This document shows positions 33,335 through 42,007 of a stretch of 64,000 bases of DNA, in pieces (the stretch's first letter is position 1; each line of letters begins with the position of its first letter). A model generated the notes under the pieces. That model was not told the origin of the DNA, searched no databases, and saw nothing but the letters and a program-made list of their open reading frames with translations. Location: positions 248,001 to 312,000 of the forward strand of contig NZ_JALMDK010000008.1 in NCBI RefSeq assembly GCF_023094165.1, given 5' to 3'. The position numbers were made by a program, and so were the translations under genes. Source of the DNA: Crossiella sp. S99.2. GTDB taxonomy: Bacteria; Actinomycetota; Actinomycetes; Mycobacteriales; Pseudonocardiaceae.

Positions 33335-34363
33335 TCAGCGCGGCGGTGCCGTCGAGTCGCGCAGCACGACCTCGCCGTTGATCCGGATCGAGCGGGTCTG
33401 CGGTGGCGGCTGCTCGTCCAGGGCCAGCCGGGCCGCGCGCTCGCCCATCTCCTCCAGGGGCAGCCGGACCGTGGTCAGCGAGGGCACCAGGTCGGACAGG
33501 GTGGGGATGTCGTCGAACCCGGCCACCGAGATGTCGTTCGGCACGGTCAGTCCGGCCTGCCGGAAGGCGGCCATCGCGCCCAGCGCCATCACGTCGTTGA
33601 CGGCGAACACACAGGTCGCGCCGGTCTTGCCGGTCAGCAGCTGCTGAGCCGCCGCGAAGCCGCCGTCCCGGGTGAAGCCGCCGTGCAGCACCGCGTCAGC
33701 GGCGAGTTCGATGCCGGATTCGGCCAGTCCGGCGCGGAACCCGGCCAGCCGGTCCCTGGCACTGACCAGCTCGGCGGGTCCGGCCAGCACGGCGAAGCGC
33801 CGGTGACCTTGCTCGACCAGGGCGCGGGCCAGTTTGGTGGCGCCCAGTTTGTTGGCCGGGATCACCGTGTCCGCGGGCAGCCTGGCCTGGGACACGCACG
33901 CCAGCCGGCCGCCCTGCGCGGTGAACGCCTGCACCTCGGCGGCCAGTTGCGCGGTGGTGTTGCGGTCGGTGGTGCGGGTGCCGGCCAGCACGATCGCCCT
34001 GGCCCGGTGCGCGCGCAGGGTGGACAGCAGCGCCAGCTCCCGGCCGGGATCCCGGTTGGTGGTGCCGAGCACCACGATCAGCCCGTTCTCCTCAGCCACC
34101 TTGGTCACCCCGGCGGCGATGGAGGAGAAGTACGGATCAGCGATGTCGTGCACCACCAGGCCGACCAGCACGCTGGAGTTGCGCGCCAAAGCCTGCGCCG
34201 AAGCGTTCGGGAGATAGCCGAGGGAACGCGCCGTGGACAGCACCCGGTCCCGCAGTTCGGTGCTCACCTGCCGCGTGCTGCCGTTCAGCACGCGGGACGC
34301 GGTCGCCAAGGACACGCTCGCCTGTCTGGCCACCTCGGCCAGCGTGACCTGCCGTTGCGTCAA
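33335..34363 (-). CDS. LacI-family repressor of the adjacent sugar operon
   Basis: A 342-residue LacI/GalR regulator. The helix-turn-helix is VTLAEVARQASVSLATASRV followed by LNGSTRQVS; the sugar-binding domain includes SVLVGLVVHDIADPYFSSIA and DVMALGAMAAFRQAGLTVP, then ISVAGFDDIPTLSDLVPSLT. I chose TTG 34363 because GGAGG lies 7 nt upstream; the frame is open further, but upstream codons are non-conserved. It diverges from the Gfo/Idh operon, whose promoter carries a perfect LacI-type palindrome. The inducer is unknown; the PNDISVAGFDD block gives no clue to the sugar. Confidence 0.93.
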   Translation of the reverse strand: MTQRQVTLAEVARQASVSLATASRVLNGSTRQVSTELRDRVLSTARSLGYLPNASAQALARNSSVLVGLVVHDIADPYFSSIAAGVTKVAEENGLIVVLGTTNRDPGRELALLSTLRAHRARAIVLAGTRTTDRNTTAQLAAEVQAFTAQGGRLACVSQARLPADTVIPANKLGATKLARALVEQGHRRFAVLAGPAELVSARDRLAGFRAGLAESGIELAADAVLHGGFTRDGGFAAAQQLLTGKTGATCVFAVNDVMALGAMAAFRQAGLTVPNDISVAGFDDIPTLSDLVPSLTTVRLPLEEMGERAARLALDEQPPPQTRSIRINGEVVLRDSTAPPR

Positions 34364-34409
34364 CGGTCCACCTCCATACTCGCGGTACGCAGAGTAGCTG
34401 GCCCGCGCC

Positions 34410-34457
34410 TTGACGGTGGCGAGCCCGTGACCGTAGCGTGTTGGAAAGCGCTTTCCA
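34410..34457 (+). promoter_or_regulatory. Promoter and perfect LacI operator of the sugar operon
   Basis: TTGACG (34410-34415) and TAGCGT (34434-34439), spacing 18 bp, are followed immediately by the 16-bp perfect palindrome TGGAAAGCGCTTTCCA (34442-34457), which matches the LacI/GalR consensus with the central CG. The repressor bound here would cover the transcription start. Confidence 0.85.
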
Positions 34458-34487
34458 GACTGCCGCCGGAGTTTACGGGAGGTCGAT

Positions 34488-35645
34488 ATGTCGGTGCGCC
34501 CCATCGGGATCGCACTCAACGGAGTCACCGGACGCATGGGCTACCGGCAACATCTGGTGCGCTCGCTGCTGGCGATCCGGGACGAGGGCGGCATCCGGTT
34601 GCCGAATGGGGACACCTTGTTACCAGAGCCGGTGCTGGTGGGCCGGGATCCGGCCAAGCTCAAGGACATCGCCGACCGGCACGACCTGCCGCGCTGGAGC
34701 ACCGAGGTGGACGGTGTGCTGGCCGATCCAGGGGTGGCGGTCTACTTCGACGCCCAGGTGACCAGCGCCAGGGTCGCCTCGGTGCACCGGGCCATCGCCG
34801 CGGGCAAGCACGTCTACGCGGAGAAACCCGTCGCCCCGGACGTGCCCGCCGCGCTGGAGCTGGCCAGGGCCGCCGAGGCCGCCGGGATCCGGCACGGCGT
34901 GGTCGCGGACAAGCTGTACCTGCCCGGCATCAAGAAGCTGCGGCGGCTCCTGGACGGCGGGTTCTTCGGCCGGGTGCTCAGCGTGCGCGGCGAGTTCGGC
35001 TACTGGGTGTTCGAGGGCGACTGGCAACCGGCGCAACGACCCAGTTGGAACTATCGCGCGCAGGACGGTGGCGGCATCGTGCTGGACATGTTCTGCCACT
35101 GGAGTTACCTCCTGGAGGGCCTGTTCGGCCCGATCACCGCGGTCACCGCGCGCGCGGTCACCCATGTCCCGCAACGGTGGGACGAACAGGGGGAGCCCTA
35201 CCAGGCGACCGCGGACGACGCCGCCTACGCCATCTTCGAGCTGGGTGAGGGTGTGATCGCGCAGGTCAACTCCTCCTGGTGCACCCGGGTGCGGCGGGAC
35301 GAGCTGGTCGAGTTCCAGGTGGACGGTGTGCAGGGCAGCGCGGTGGCCGGGCTGCGCGAGTGCGTGGCCCAGCACCGCGCGCACACGCCGAAACCGGTGT
35401 GGAACCCGGATCTGCCGGTGGAGGCGGACTTCCGCTCGCAGTGGCATCCGGTGCCGGACAACGCCAGTCACGACAACGGCTTCAAAGAGCAGTGGACCGA
35501 GTTCCTCCGGCACCTGGCCGACCCGGAACCGGCCGAGGCGTACCCGCACAACTTCCACACCGCCGCCCGCGGCGTGCAGCTGGCCGAACTGGGCCTGCGC
35601 TCCTCCGCCGAGGGCAGGCGGCTGAGCGTGCCGGAGCTGACGTGA
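34488..35645 (+). CDS. Gfo/Idh/MocA-family sugar oxidoreductase
   Basis: A 385-residue NAD(P)-dependent oxidoreductase. It has an N-terminal Rossmann domain (IGIALNGVTGRMGYRQHLVR; an unusual cofactor loop NGVTGRMG), then GKHVYAEKPVAPDVPAALEL, the family EKP motif with the catalytic Lys. The substrate domain follows (RVLSVRGEFGYWVFEGDWQP, GGIVLDMFCHWSYLLEG). It oxidises or reduces a sugar or inositol-type substrate; the substrate is unknown. ATG 34488 has GGAGGT 6-11 nt upstream (GGGAGGTCGATATG). It is first of a three-gene operon with GTGA overlaps and is repressed by the divergent LacI protein. Confidence 0.88.
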   Translation: MSVRPIGIALNGVTGRMGYRQHLVRSLLAIRDEGGIRLPNGDTLLPEPVLVGRDPAKLKDIADRHDLPRWSTEVDGVLADPGVAVYFDAQVTSARVASVHRAIAAGKHVYAEKPVAPDVPAALELARAAEAAGIRHGVVADKLYLPGIKKLRRLLDGGFFGRVLSVRGEFGYWVFEGDWQPAQRPSWNYRAQDGGGIVLDMFCHWSYLLEGLFGPITAVTARAVTHVPQRWDEQGEPYQATADDAAYAIFELGEGVIAQVNSSWCTRVRRDELVEFQVDGVQGSAVAGLRECVAQHRAHTPKPVWNPDLPVEADFRSQWHPVPDNASHDNGFKEQWTEFLRHLADPEPAEAYPHNFHTAARGVQLAELGLRSSAEGRRLSVPELT

Positions 35646-36802
35646 CCGAGGTCCGGCTGCCCCAGCCCGGCGGCGCCCTGCACCGGCACACCCTGGACAC
35701 CCGCGGCTGGCGCTGGCCACCCCCGGCCAGACCGTCGAGTTCGCGCCAGGTCCTGGCCGCCGCGCACGTGGTCGCCTGCCCGTTCGCCGACAACACCCCC
35801 GGCGCCCCGCCCGAACTGGACTGGGACAGCACCCTGGCCTACCGGCACCACCTGTGGCGGCACGGACTCGGCGTGGCCGAGGCGATGGACACCGCGCAAC
35901 GCGGCATGGGCCTGGACTGGCCGACCGCGGCCGAGCTGATCCGCCGCAGTGCCAAGGAGGCCCGCGCCTGCGGCGGCCGGATCGCCGCCGGCATCGGCAC
36001 CGACCACCTCACCGGCCCGGCCACCCTGGACCAGGTCGCCGATGCCTACCTGGCACAGCTGGAGGTGGCCGCCGAGGCCGAGGTCCAGCCGATCCTGATG
36101 TGCAGCCGCGCCCTGGCCGCCACCGCCCGCGCACCCGAGGACTACCACCGGGTCTACGACCGGGTGCTGCGCGCCGCCGACCGTCCGGTGATCCTGCACT
36201 GGCTGGGCCCGGCCTTCGACCCCGCGCTCACCGGATACTGGGGCAGCACCGAGGTCGCCGAGGCCACCGGGCACTTCCTGGACCTGATCCACGCGCACGC
36301 GTCCACAGTGGACGGAATCAAGGTGTCGCTGCTCGACGCCGGGCACGAGATCGACCTGCGCAGGCGGCTGCCGGAAGGCGTGCGCTGCTACACCGGCGAC
36401 GACTACCACTACCCGGAGCTGATCGCCGGCGACGAGCAGGGCCACAGCGACGCCCTGCTGGGCATCCTGGACGGCATCGCCCCGATCGCCGCCGCGGCAC
36501 TGTCCCTGTTGGACGCCGGGGACACCGCGGGTTTCCGCGCGCAGCTGGCCACCACGGTCCCGCTGTCCAGCCATTTGTTCGCCACCCCGACCTACCACTA
36601 CAAGACCGGGCTGACCTTCCTCGCCTGGCTCACCGGCCACCAGGCCAACTTCACCATGGTCAACGGCGCCCAGTCGGCCCGCTCCCTACCCCACCTGGCC
36701 GAGGTCCTCCGCCTGGCCGACCGGACGGGGCTGCTGCCCGACCCGGACCTGGCCGCCCACCGCTGGCGCACCTTCCTGGCCACCGCGGGAGTCGAGTCGT
36801 GA
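35642..36802 (+). CDS. DUF993 (dihydrodipicolinate-synthase-like aldolase) protein
   Basis: A 386-residue DUF993 protein, a TIM-barrel distantly related to DapA-type aldolases. Visible are DWDSTLAYRHHLWRHGLGVA, ACGGRIAAGIGTDHLTGPAT, PVILHWLGPAFDPALTGYWG, GIKVSLLDAGHEIDLRRRLP and YTGDDYHYPELIAGDEQGHS. The lysine in GIKVSLLD is the probable Schiff-base residue. It likely performs a retro-aldol or dehydration step on a keto-sugar made by the preceding oxidoreductase. GTG 35642 overlaps the upstream stop and its own TGA overlaps the next GTG. Substrate not identified. Confidence 0.85.
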   Translation: MTEVRLPQPGGALHRHTLDTRGWRWPPPARPSSSRQVLAAAHVVACPFADNTPGAPPELDWDSTLAYRHHLWRHGLGVAEAMDTAQRGMGLDWPTAAELIRRSAKEARACGGRIAAGIGTDHLTGPATLDQVADAYLAQLEVAAEAEVQPILMCSRALAATARAPEDYHRVYDRVLRAADRPVILHWLGPAFDPALTGYWGSTEVAEATGHFLDLIHAHASTVDGIKVSLLDAGHEIDLRRRLPEGVRCYTGDDYHYPELIAGDEQGHSDALLGILDGIAPIAAAALSLLDAGDTAGFRAQLATTVPLSSHLFATPTYHYKTGLTFLAWLTGHQANFTMVNGAQSARSLPHLAEVLRLADRTGLLPDPDLAAHRWRTFLATAGVES

Positions 36803-37629
36803 ACCGCCTGTCCATGAACCAGATGACCGTCCGCAGCCTCACCGTGCCGCAGTTCCTGGACGCCTGCCGGCGCCACCAGGTCCCCGCGGTGGGCCTGTGG
36901 CGTGACCCGGTCCACACCAACGGCGTCAGCAAAACCGCCCACCAGGTAAGGGAATCCGGCCTCACAGTCACCTCCCTCTGCCGGGGCGGCTTCCTCACCA
37001 ACCCCGCCAACCAGCCCGAGGCCCTCGCCGACAACCGCCGCGCCATCGACGAAGCCGCACAACTCGAAGCCCAGTCCCTGGTCCTGGTCGTCGGCGGCCT
37101 GTTCGACCGCGACCTGCCCGCCGCTCGAACCCGGGTCGCCGACGCGGTCGCCGAACTCGCCCCCTACGCCGCCGAACGGAACGTGGTCCTGGCCCTGGAA
37201 CCGATGCACCCGGTCTTCTGCGCGGATCGCGGCGTGCTGTCTACGCTGAAACAGGCCCTGGACATGGTGGAGGCCATCGGCAGCCCCGTGGTGCGGGTGG
37301 TGGTGGACACCGTGCACGTGTGGTGGGACCCGGAGGTAGAGGCCCAGATCGCGCGGGCGGGGGAGCGGATCGCGCTGTACCAGGTGTGCGACTGGATCAC
37401 TCCGTTGCCGGCGGATGTCCTTGCGGGGCGCGGGATTCCGGGGCAGGGGCACATCGACTTCGGGGTGCTGGGCGGGTGCGTGGCGGCTGCCGGGTACTCG
37501 GGGTTCGCGGAGGTGGAGGTGTTCCACGAGGAGGTGTGGGCGGCCGATCCGGAGGACGTGTTCGCCCGGGTGATCAAGGCGCACCGGGAACTCGTGTTGC
37601 CGGGCTTGGAGCGTCACCTCTCCGGGTGA
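36799..37629 (+). CDS. Sugar phosphate isomerase/epimerase (xylose-isomerase-like TIM barrel)
   Basis: A 276-residue AP-endonuclease-2-like TIM barrel. It shows LVLVVGGLFDRDLP, VVLALEPMHPVFCADRGVLS with a glutamate metal ligand, VVRVVVDTVHVWWDPEVEAQ with metal-binding Asp/His, and GQGHIDFGVLGGCVAAAGYS. These are the metal sites of the sugar isomerase/epimerase group, which interconvert keto sugars, inososes or related compounds. It is third in the LacI-controlled operon, starting at GTG 36799 overlapping the DUF993 stop. With Gfo/Idh and an aldolase it makes a compact catabolic cassette for an unidentified sugar or cyclitol. Confidence 0.88.
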   Translation: MNRLSMNQMTVRSLTVPQFLDACRRHQVPAVGLWRDPVHTNGVSKTAHQVRESGLTVTSLCRGGFLTNPANQPEALADNRRAIDEAAQLEAQSLVLVVGGLFDRDLPAARTRVADAVAELAPYAAERNVVLALEPMHPVFCADRGVLSTLKQALDMVEAIGSPVVRVVVDTVHVWWDPEVEAQIARAGERIALYQVCDWITPLPADVLAGRGIPGQGHIDFGVLGGCVAAAGYSGFAEVEVFHEEVWAADPEDVFARVIKAHRELVLPGLERHLSG

Positions 37630-37651
37630 TGGCGACTGCGCTGGGATCCGC

Positions 37652-40336
37652 TTGCCTGGAGGCATGCGGATCTGGATCGCGATCGGCTCGGCGATGGGCC
37701 GGACGGCCCTGGTCGCCGCACTGGCCTGGCTGGGCTCGTCTCTGGCCGGTGTCCAGCCGCCCTGGCTGGGTCTGTCTGGTTTGCTGCTGGTCACCAGTCT
37801 CGCGGGCGTGCTGGCCACCCTGGCCCAGCCATGGACTCCCACGGAAGTGGTCGTATTCGGCGAGGCCCGCTACCGCAAGCTGGCGGCCCGGGTCGAGATT
37901 CTGATCAGTGCGCTGATCCAGGCCGTGCTGGTTTACCTGCTGCTGATCCCGATCGGCGCCGGGCTGGCGGTGCCCGTTCCTGGCACGGGTGTGCTGGTGG
38001 TGCTGGTCTGCCTGACCGCGCTGCCCGCGCCGTGGCTGGTGCCGCGTTCCGAGGTCAGCGGAGTCCGGCGGCTCGAAGAAGATCACCGCACCGCCCGCGC
38101 CATCGCCGATCGGCTGGACACGGTCATCGCCCGGCTGCTCGACCGGCCCGAGGTGCTGGGGCACACCGGCGGCGTCGTCGAGTTGCGCCGCCAGTTCGAG
38201 ACGGACGCCCGGCGCACCCTCGCCCGGCACAGCCGGGCGCAGTTTCCTGGCCGGACCGAGCGCAGGCTGCGCGAACAGGCCGACCAGACCAGGCAGGCCG
38301 TGCTGCGCGCGGTCCCGGCGAGCTGGCCGGTGCGCCTGGCCCGCCACTGGCTGTTCCCGCTGCTGTGCTGGGTGGTGCTCGGGGCGGCCATCTCCGCAGC
38401 CGGGGTATTGGTCCTAGCCCCGCTGTCGCCGCTGGCGCGTGCGGTCGCGGTCTTCCTGGCGCTCACCGTGGCCCTGGTGGGCGCGCACCTGATCCGGCGG
38501 ATGCGATGGGCGGCGGGACTCCCCGGTTACCTCCTCGGACTGGCGACCGCCGTGCTGGCGCTGGCCGGGCCCACCCACCCGGCCACCGTGGCGGCGGTGG
38601 TCCTCCCGGTCGCCGCCGTGCTGGGGTTGCTCATGCTGTTGCAGCGGCTGCGCAGCCTGCCCTACGGCGAACTGCTGCGCGCCCTCACCAAGACCGCCAC
38701 CCTGGACTGGGACCGGGTTCCGGGGGTACCGCTGACCCTGGTCCACCAGGCCAAGACGGCCGAACTGGAGTTCCTCGACCGGCTGGTGGGCCTGCTGCTG
38801 CCCAGGCAGGACGCCGAGGCGGTGCCACGCCGGTACGGCCTGCTGCTGCCCGATCTCAACATCTGCTTCCTCGGTGAGCTGTCCCGCCCCGAAGGCTTCG
38901 TGCGCAGCGACACCAGCGACCGCATCGAATGGCTCGTCGACACCCTCGCCCAGAGCAGCGTCGGCGTCAGCGGCCCCCGAGGCGTCGGCAAGAGCACCCT
39001 GCTCCGCCGCCTCTGCGGCCGGGACCTCGCCGACCACCTCACCGTCTTCGTACCCGCGCCCACCAGCTACGACCGCCGCGAGTTCCTGGTGCACCTGTTC
39101 CAGACCGTCTGCGAACAGGTGGTGCGTACCTCGCCCGGCGGCCTGACCGAGCCCAGTGAGACGCCCTCCGCGCGCCGGTTGCTGGGCACGGGACTGGTCA
39201 CGCTCGGCGCCCTGATCGCGGTGCTGGGTTTCGGCTGGGATCTGGTCAGCGCGGGGCGCGGCTGGGTGGCGGGCAATCCCGAAGTCGCCATTGGTATCGG
39301 CGGACTCGCGGTGGCACTGGCCGGGGTGGTCGTCGCCGAAGCGGACGCGCGGGCGGAACGGCGGCGTGGGCGGGAAGCCAGTTCGGTGGTGACACTGGCC
39401 AGGCAGAACCTGCGGACACTGCGATTCCAACGCAAGGACACCGCGAATCGGACCGGCGGGATGAAACTCGCCGCCGGGCTGGAATTCAGTGCCGGACGTG
39501 GCCGGGAACACACCGAACTCGTCCGCGGCTATCCGGAGCTTGTCGGTGACCTGCGGGAATTCCTGGAGTTACTCGGCCAGGACGGAAAGGTCGTCATCGG
39601 GATCGACGAGCTGGACAAGATCGACACCGCCGAGGACGCGGAACGATTCCTCAACGACCTCAAGTCGCTCTTCGGGGTCCGTGGCTGCCACTTCCTGGTC
39701 TCGGTCTCCGAGGACGCCCTCGCTGCCTTCGACCTGCGGGCGCTGACCGTGCGCAGCACCTTCGACAGCGCCTTCGACGAGGTGGTCGCGGTGTCCCGGC
39801 TCGACCTCGCCCACGCCCGGCAGTTGCTCGCCGGACGGGCCCTGGTCCTGCCCGAACCCTTCCTCTGGCTCTGTCACAGCCTGGCCGGAGGGCTGCCCCG
39901 TGACCTGCTCCGTGCCGTGCTGAACCTGGTGCACGCCAAGGAGAAAACCGGCTCCGCCGAGTTCACCGTCCTTTCCGGACACCTCATCGCCGCCGACCTG
40001 CGTTCCGTTGTGGACGGTCAACTCCGCCGCGCGGCCGCCCTCGACGACCCCACCGCCGCCGAGTTGACCGGCTGGCTCGCCAGGGCCACTGACCCCTCGC
40101 GACTCGGCCCGCTGCTCGCCGATCCGCCCGCGCTCCAGGGCGACGCGGTCGTGCTGGGCAGGCAGTCCGCGGCCTATCTCGGGTACCTCGCGACCATGGC
40201 CGGGCACGCGGCGGAGCCGGGGGAGTGGCGGGATCTGCCCGACGAAAAGCTGGACCTGCTGGCCCGCGCCCGTGCCGCGCTCGCGGTCGATCCGGATCTG
40301 GCGGTTGTGCTGACCAAGCGTTTTAGCAGTGAATGA
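37652..40336 (+). CDS. Membrane KAP-like P-loop NTPase
   Basis: An 894-residue membrane NTPase. The N-terminal ~345 residues hold several hydrophobic helices (about 18-55, 75-110, 235-270, 290-340) and a charged coil. Walker A is GPRGVGKS (about 441-448); Walker B is VVIGIDELDKI (D near 652). Two membrane helices (about 510-565: LGTGLVTLGALIAVLGFGW, AIGIGGLAVALAGVVVAEA) are inserted between Walker A and B, the defining feature of KAP P-loop NTPases. A C-terminal helical part follows (SLAGGLPRDLLRAVLNLVHA). KAP proteins scaffold membrane complexes and some are phage exclusion factors. The start is uncertain (TTG 37652 or ATG 37664). It stands alone. Confidence 0.8.
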   Translation: MPGGMRIWIAIGSAMGRTALVAALAWLGSSLAGVQPPWLGLSGLLLVTSLAGVLATLAQPWTPTEVVVFGEARYRKLAARVEILISALIQAVLVYLLLIPIGAGLAVPVPGTGVLVVLVCLTALPAPWLVPRSEVSGVRRLEEDHRTARAIADRLDTVIARLLDRPEVLGHTGGVVELRRQFETDARRTLARHSRAQFPGRTERRLREQADQTRQAVLRAVPASWPVRLARHWLFPLLCWVVLGAAISAAGVLVLAPLSPLARAVAVFLALTVALVGAHLIRRMRWAAGLPGYLLGLATAVLALAGPTHPATVAAVVLPVAAVLGLLMLLQRLRSLPYGELLRALTKTATLDWDRVPGVPLTLVHQAKTAELEFLDRLVGLLLPRQDAEAVPRRYGLLLPDLNICFLGELSRPEGFVRSDTSDRIEWLVDTLAQSSVGVSGPRGVGKSTLLRRLCGRDLADHLTVFVPAPTSYDRREFLVHLFQTVCEQVVRTSPGGLTEPSETPSARRLLGTGLVTLGALIAVLGFGWDLVSAGRGWVAGNPEVAIGIGGLAVALAGVVVAEADARAERRRGREASSVVTLARQNLRTLRFQRKDTANRTGGMKLAAGLEFSAGRGREHTELVRGYPELVGDLREFLELLGQDGKVVIGIDELDKIDTAEDAERFLNDLKSLFGVRGCHFLVSVSEDALAAFDLRALTVRSTFDSAFDEVVAVSRLDLAHARQLLAGRALVLPEPFLWLCHSLAGGLPRDLLRAVLNLVHAKEKTGSAEFTVLSGHLIAADLRSVVDGQLRRAAALDDPTAAELTGWLARATDPSRLGPLLADPPALQGDAVVLGRQSAAYLGYLATMAGHAAEPGEWRDLPDEKLDLLARARAALAVDPDLAVVLTKRFSSE

Positions 40337-40354
40337 GACCTGGGTCACCAGGTC
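40337..40354 (+). terminator. Hairpin after the KAP-like NTPase gene
   Basis: GACCTGG (40337-40343) pairs with CCAGGTC (40348-40354) around GTCA immediately after the stop and is followed by CTTTCG. Short but well placed. Confidence 0.5.
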
Positions 40355-40476
40355 CTTTCGTAGCACTTAATTCGGTGAAAGACGGGCCGTTGTCGAGTCA
40401 AATCGGACGCGCGTACTCTTCCGCCTTTGACAGGTCCGGTTAACCCGGGCGGTGTGACATCAGGAGGGACCTCACC

Positions 40477-41946
40477 GTGAGCGCGACCGTCAACGAAGCG
40501 GCGCCGCAACGCGGCTTCTTCGGCCAGCCAAGAGGGCTGTCCAGCCTCTTCTTCACCGAGATGTGGGAGCGGTTCTCCTATTACGGGATGAAGGCGCTGC
40601 TGGTCATCTACCTCTACAAGGCCGTGAGTGAGGGCGGTCTGGGCATCCCCAAGGAGACCGCGATCGCGGTCGGCTCGGTCTACGCCGCCGCGGTGTACAT
40701 GGGCTCCCTGCCGGGTGGCTGGATCGCCGACCGCCTGCTCGGCGCGCAGAAAGCGCTGCTCTACGGCGGCATCCTGATCATGTTCGGGCACATCAGCATG
40801 GCCATCCCGGCCGGCGCCTCGACCACCTATGTGGGCCTGGTGCTGATCGTGCTGGGCACCAGCCTGCTCAAGCCGAACATCTCCAGCATCGTCGGCCGCC
40901 TCTACAGCGAGGACGACCCGCGCCGGGACGCCGGCTTCACCATCTTCTACATGTCGATCAACATCGGTGGCGGTATCGCGCCGCTGCTGTGCGGTTTCCT
41001 GGCCGCCCAGTGGGGCTACCACGTCGGCTTCGGCGTTGCCGCGGTCGGCATGTTCTTCGGCCTGGTTCAGTACGTGCTGACCCGCAAGAACCTCGGCGAG
41101 GCCGGGCTGCACCCGACCAACCCGCTGCCCGAGGACCAGCGCGCCAAGATCGTCGGCCGGCTGGTCGGCATCGTGCTCGCGGTGGTCGCCGCGGTGGTGG
41201 CCGCGATCCTGCTCGGCGTGCTGGAGGTCGGCGGCGTGGTGCTGCTGATCAGCGGCATGTCCATCCTGCTGCCCGCCGGCTACTTCGCCTTCATGCTGCG
41301 CAGCGACAAGACCACTCCGGTGGAGCGGGACCGGGTCAAGGCGTATATCCCGCTGTTCATCGGCGCCACCCTGTTCTGGATGATCTTCGAGCAGGCCGGC
41401 ACGGTGCTCAACATCTACGCCGAGGAGCGGGTCGACCGGAACATCTTCGGCTGGGAGTTCCCGGCCCCCTGGTTCCAGTCGGTGAACCCGGCCTTCATCA
41501 TCCTGCTGGCCCCCCTGGTCGCCGCGCTGTGGCTGCGCCTGGGCACCCGGCAGCCGTCCACCCCGCGCAAGTTCGCCGTCGCGCTGGTGCTGATCGGCCT
41601 GTCCTTCGGCATCCTCGCGGTGGCCGGGCTCAGCGGTGAGAAGGTCGGCGCGCTGTGGCTGCTGCTGGTCTTCGCGGTGCAGACGGTCGGCGAGCTGTGC
41701 CTGTCCCCGGTGGGCCTGTCCGCGACCACGAAGCTGGCCCCGGCCGCCTTCGCCTCGCAGATGATGGGCCTGTGGTTCCTGGCCACCGCGGCCGGCAACG
41801 GCATCGCCGGTCAGATCGCGCCGCTGTCCACCACCATGTCCGAACTGGCCTACTTCGGCCTGCTCGGCGGCGCCGCGATCCTGCTGGCCGTGTTCCTGTG
41901 GATCGGCGCCAACCGGGTCAAGCGACTCATGCACGGCGTCAACTGA
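40477..41946 (+). CDS. POT/PTR-family proton-coupled peptide transporter
   Basis: A 489-residue major-facilitator protein of the peptide transporter (POT/PTR2) family. The proton-coupling motif is EMWERFSYYGMKALL (E-x-x-E-R). The PTR2 signature FYMSINIGGGIAPL and the long helix-2/3 segment GSLPGGWIADRLLGAQKALL are present, and about 12-14 helices cover the length. It imports di- and tripeptides with protons. GTG 40477 has AGGAGGG 8-14 nt upstream. It is monocistronic and ends in a long hairpin shared with the convergent P450 gene. Confidence 0.93.
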   Translation: MSATVNEAAPQRGFFGQPRGLSSLFFTEMWERFSYYGMKALLVIYLYKAVSEGGLGIPKETAIAVGSVYAAAVYMGSLPGGWIADRLLGAQKALLYGGILIMFGHISMAIPAGASTTYVGLVLIVLGTSLLKPNISSIVGRLYSEDDPRRDAGFTIFYMSINIGGGIAPLLCGFLAAQWGYHVGFGVAAVGMFFGLVQYVLTRKNLGEAGLHPTNPLPEDQRAKIVGRLVGIVLAVVAAVVAAILLGVLEVGGVVLLISGMSILLPAGYFAFMLRSDKTTPVERDRVKAYIPLFIGATLFWMIFEQAGTVLNIYAEERVDRNIFGWEFPAPWFQSVNPAFIILLAPLVAALWLRLGTRQPSTPRKFAVALVLIGLSFGILAVAGLSGEKVGALWLLLVFAVQTVGELCLSPVGLSATTKLAPAAFASQMMGLWFLATAAGNGIAGQIAPLSTTMSELAYFGLLGGAAILLAVFLWIGANRVKRLMHGVN

Positions 41947-41959
41947 TCATCTGACGTCG

Positions 41960-42007
41960 CTGCCCGCGCCGGGTCAGGCCGCCGAACTGGCCGCCCGGCG
42001 CGGGCAG
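41960..42007. terminator. 14-bp hairpin between POT transporter and P450 genes
   Basis: CTGCCCGCGCCGGG (41960-41973) pairs perfectly with CCCGGCGCGGGCAG (41994-42007). The right arm lies inside the last codons of the P450 gene, so the two convergent units share one terminator that is partly coding. Confidence 0.7.
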
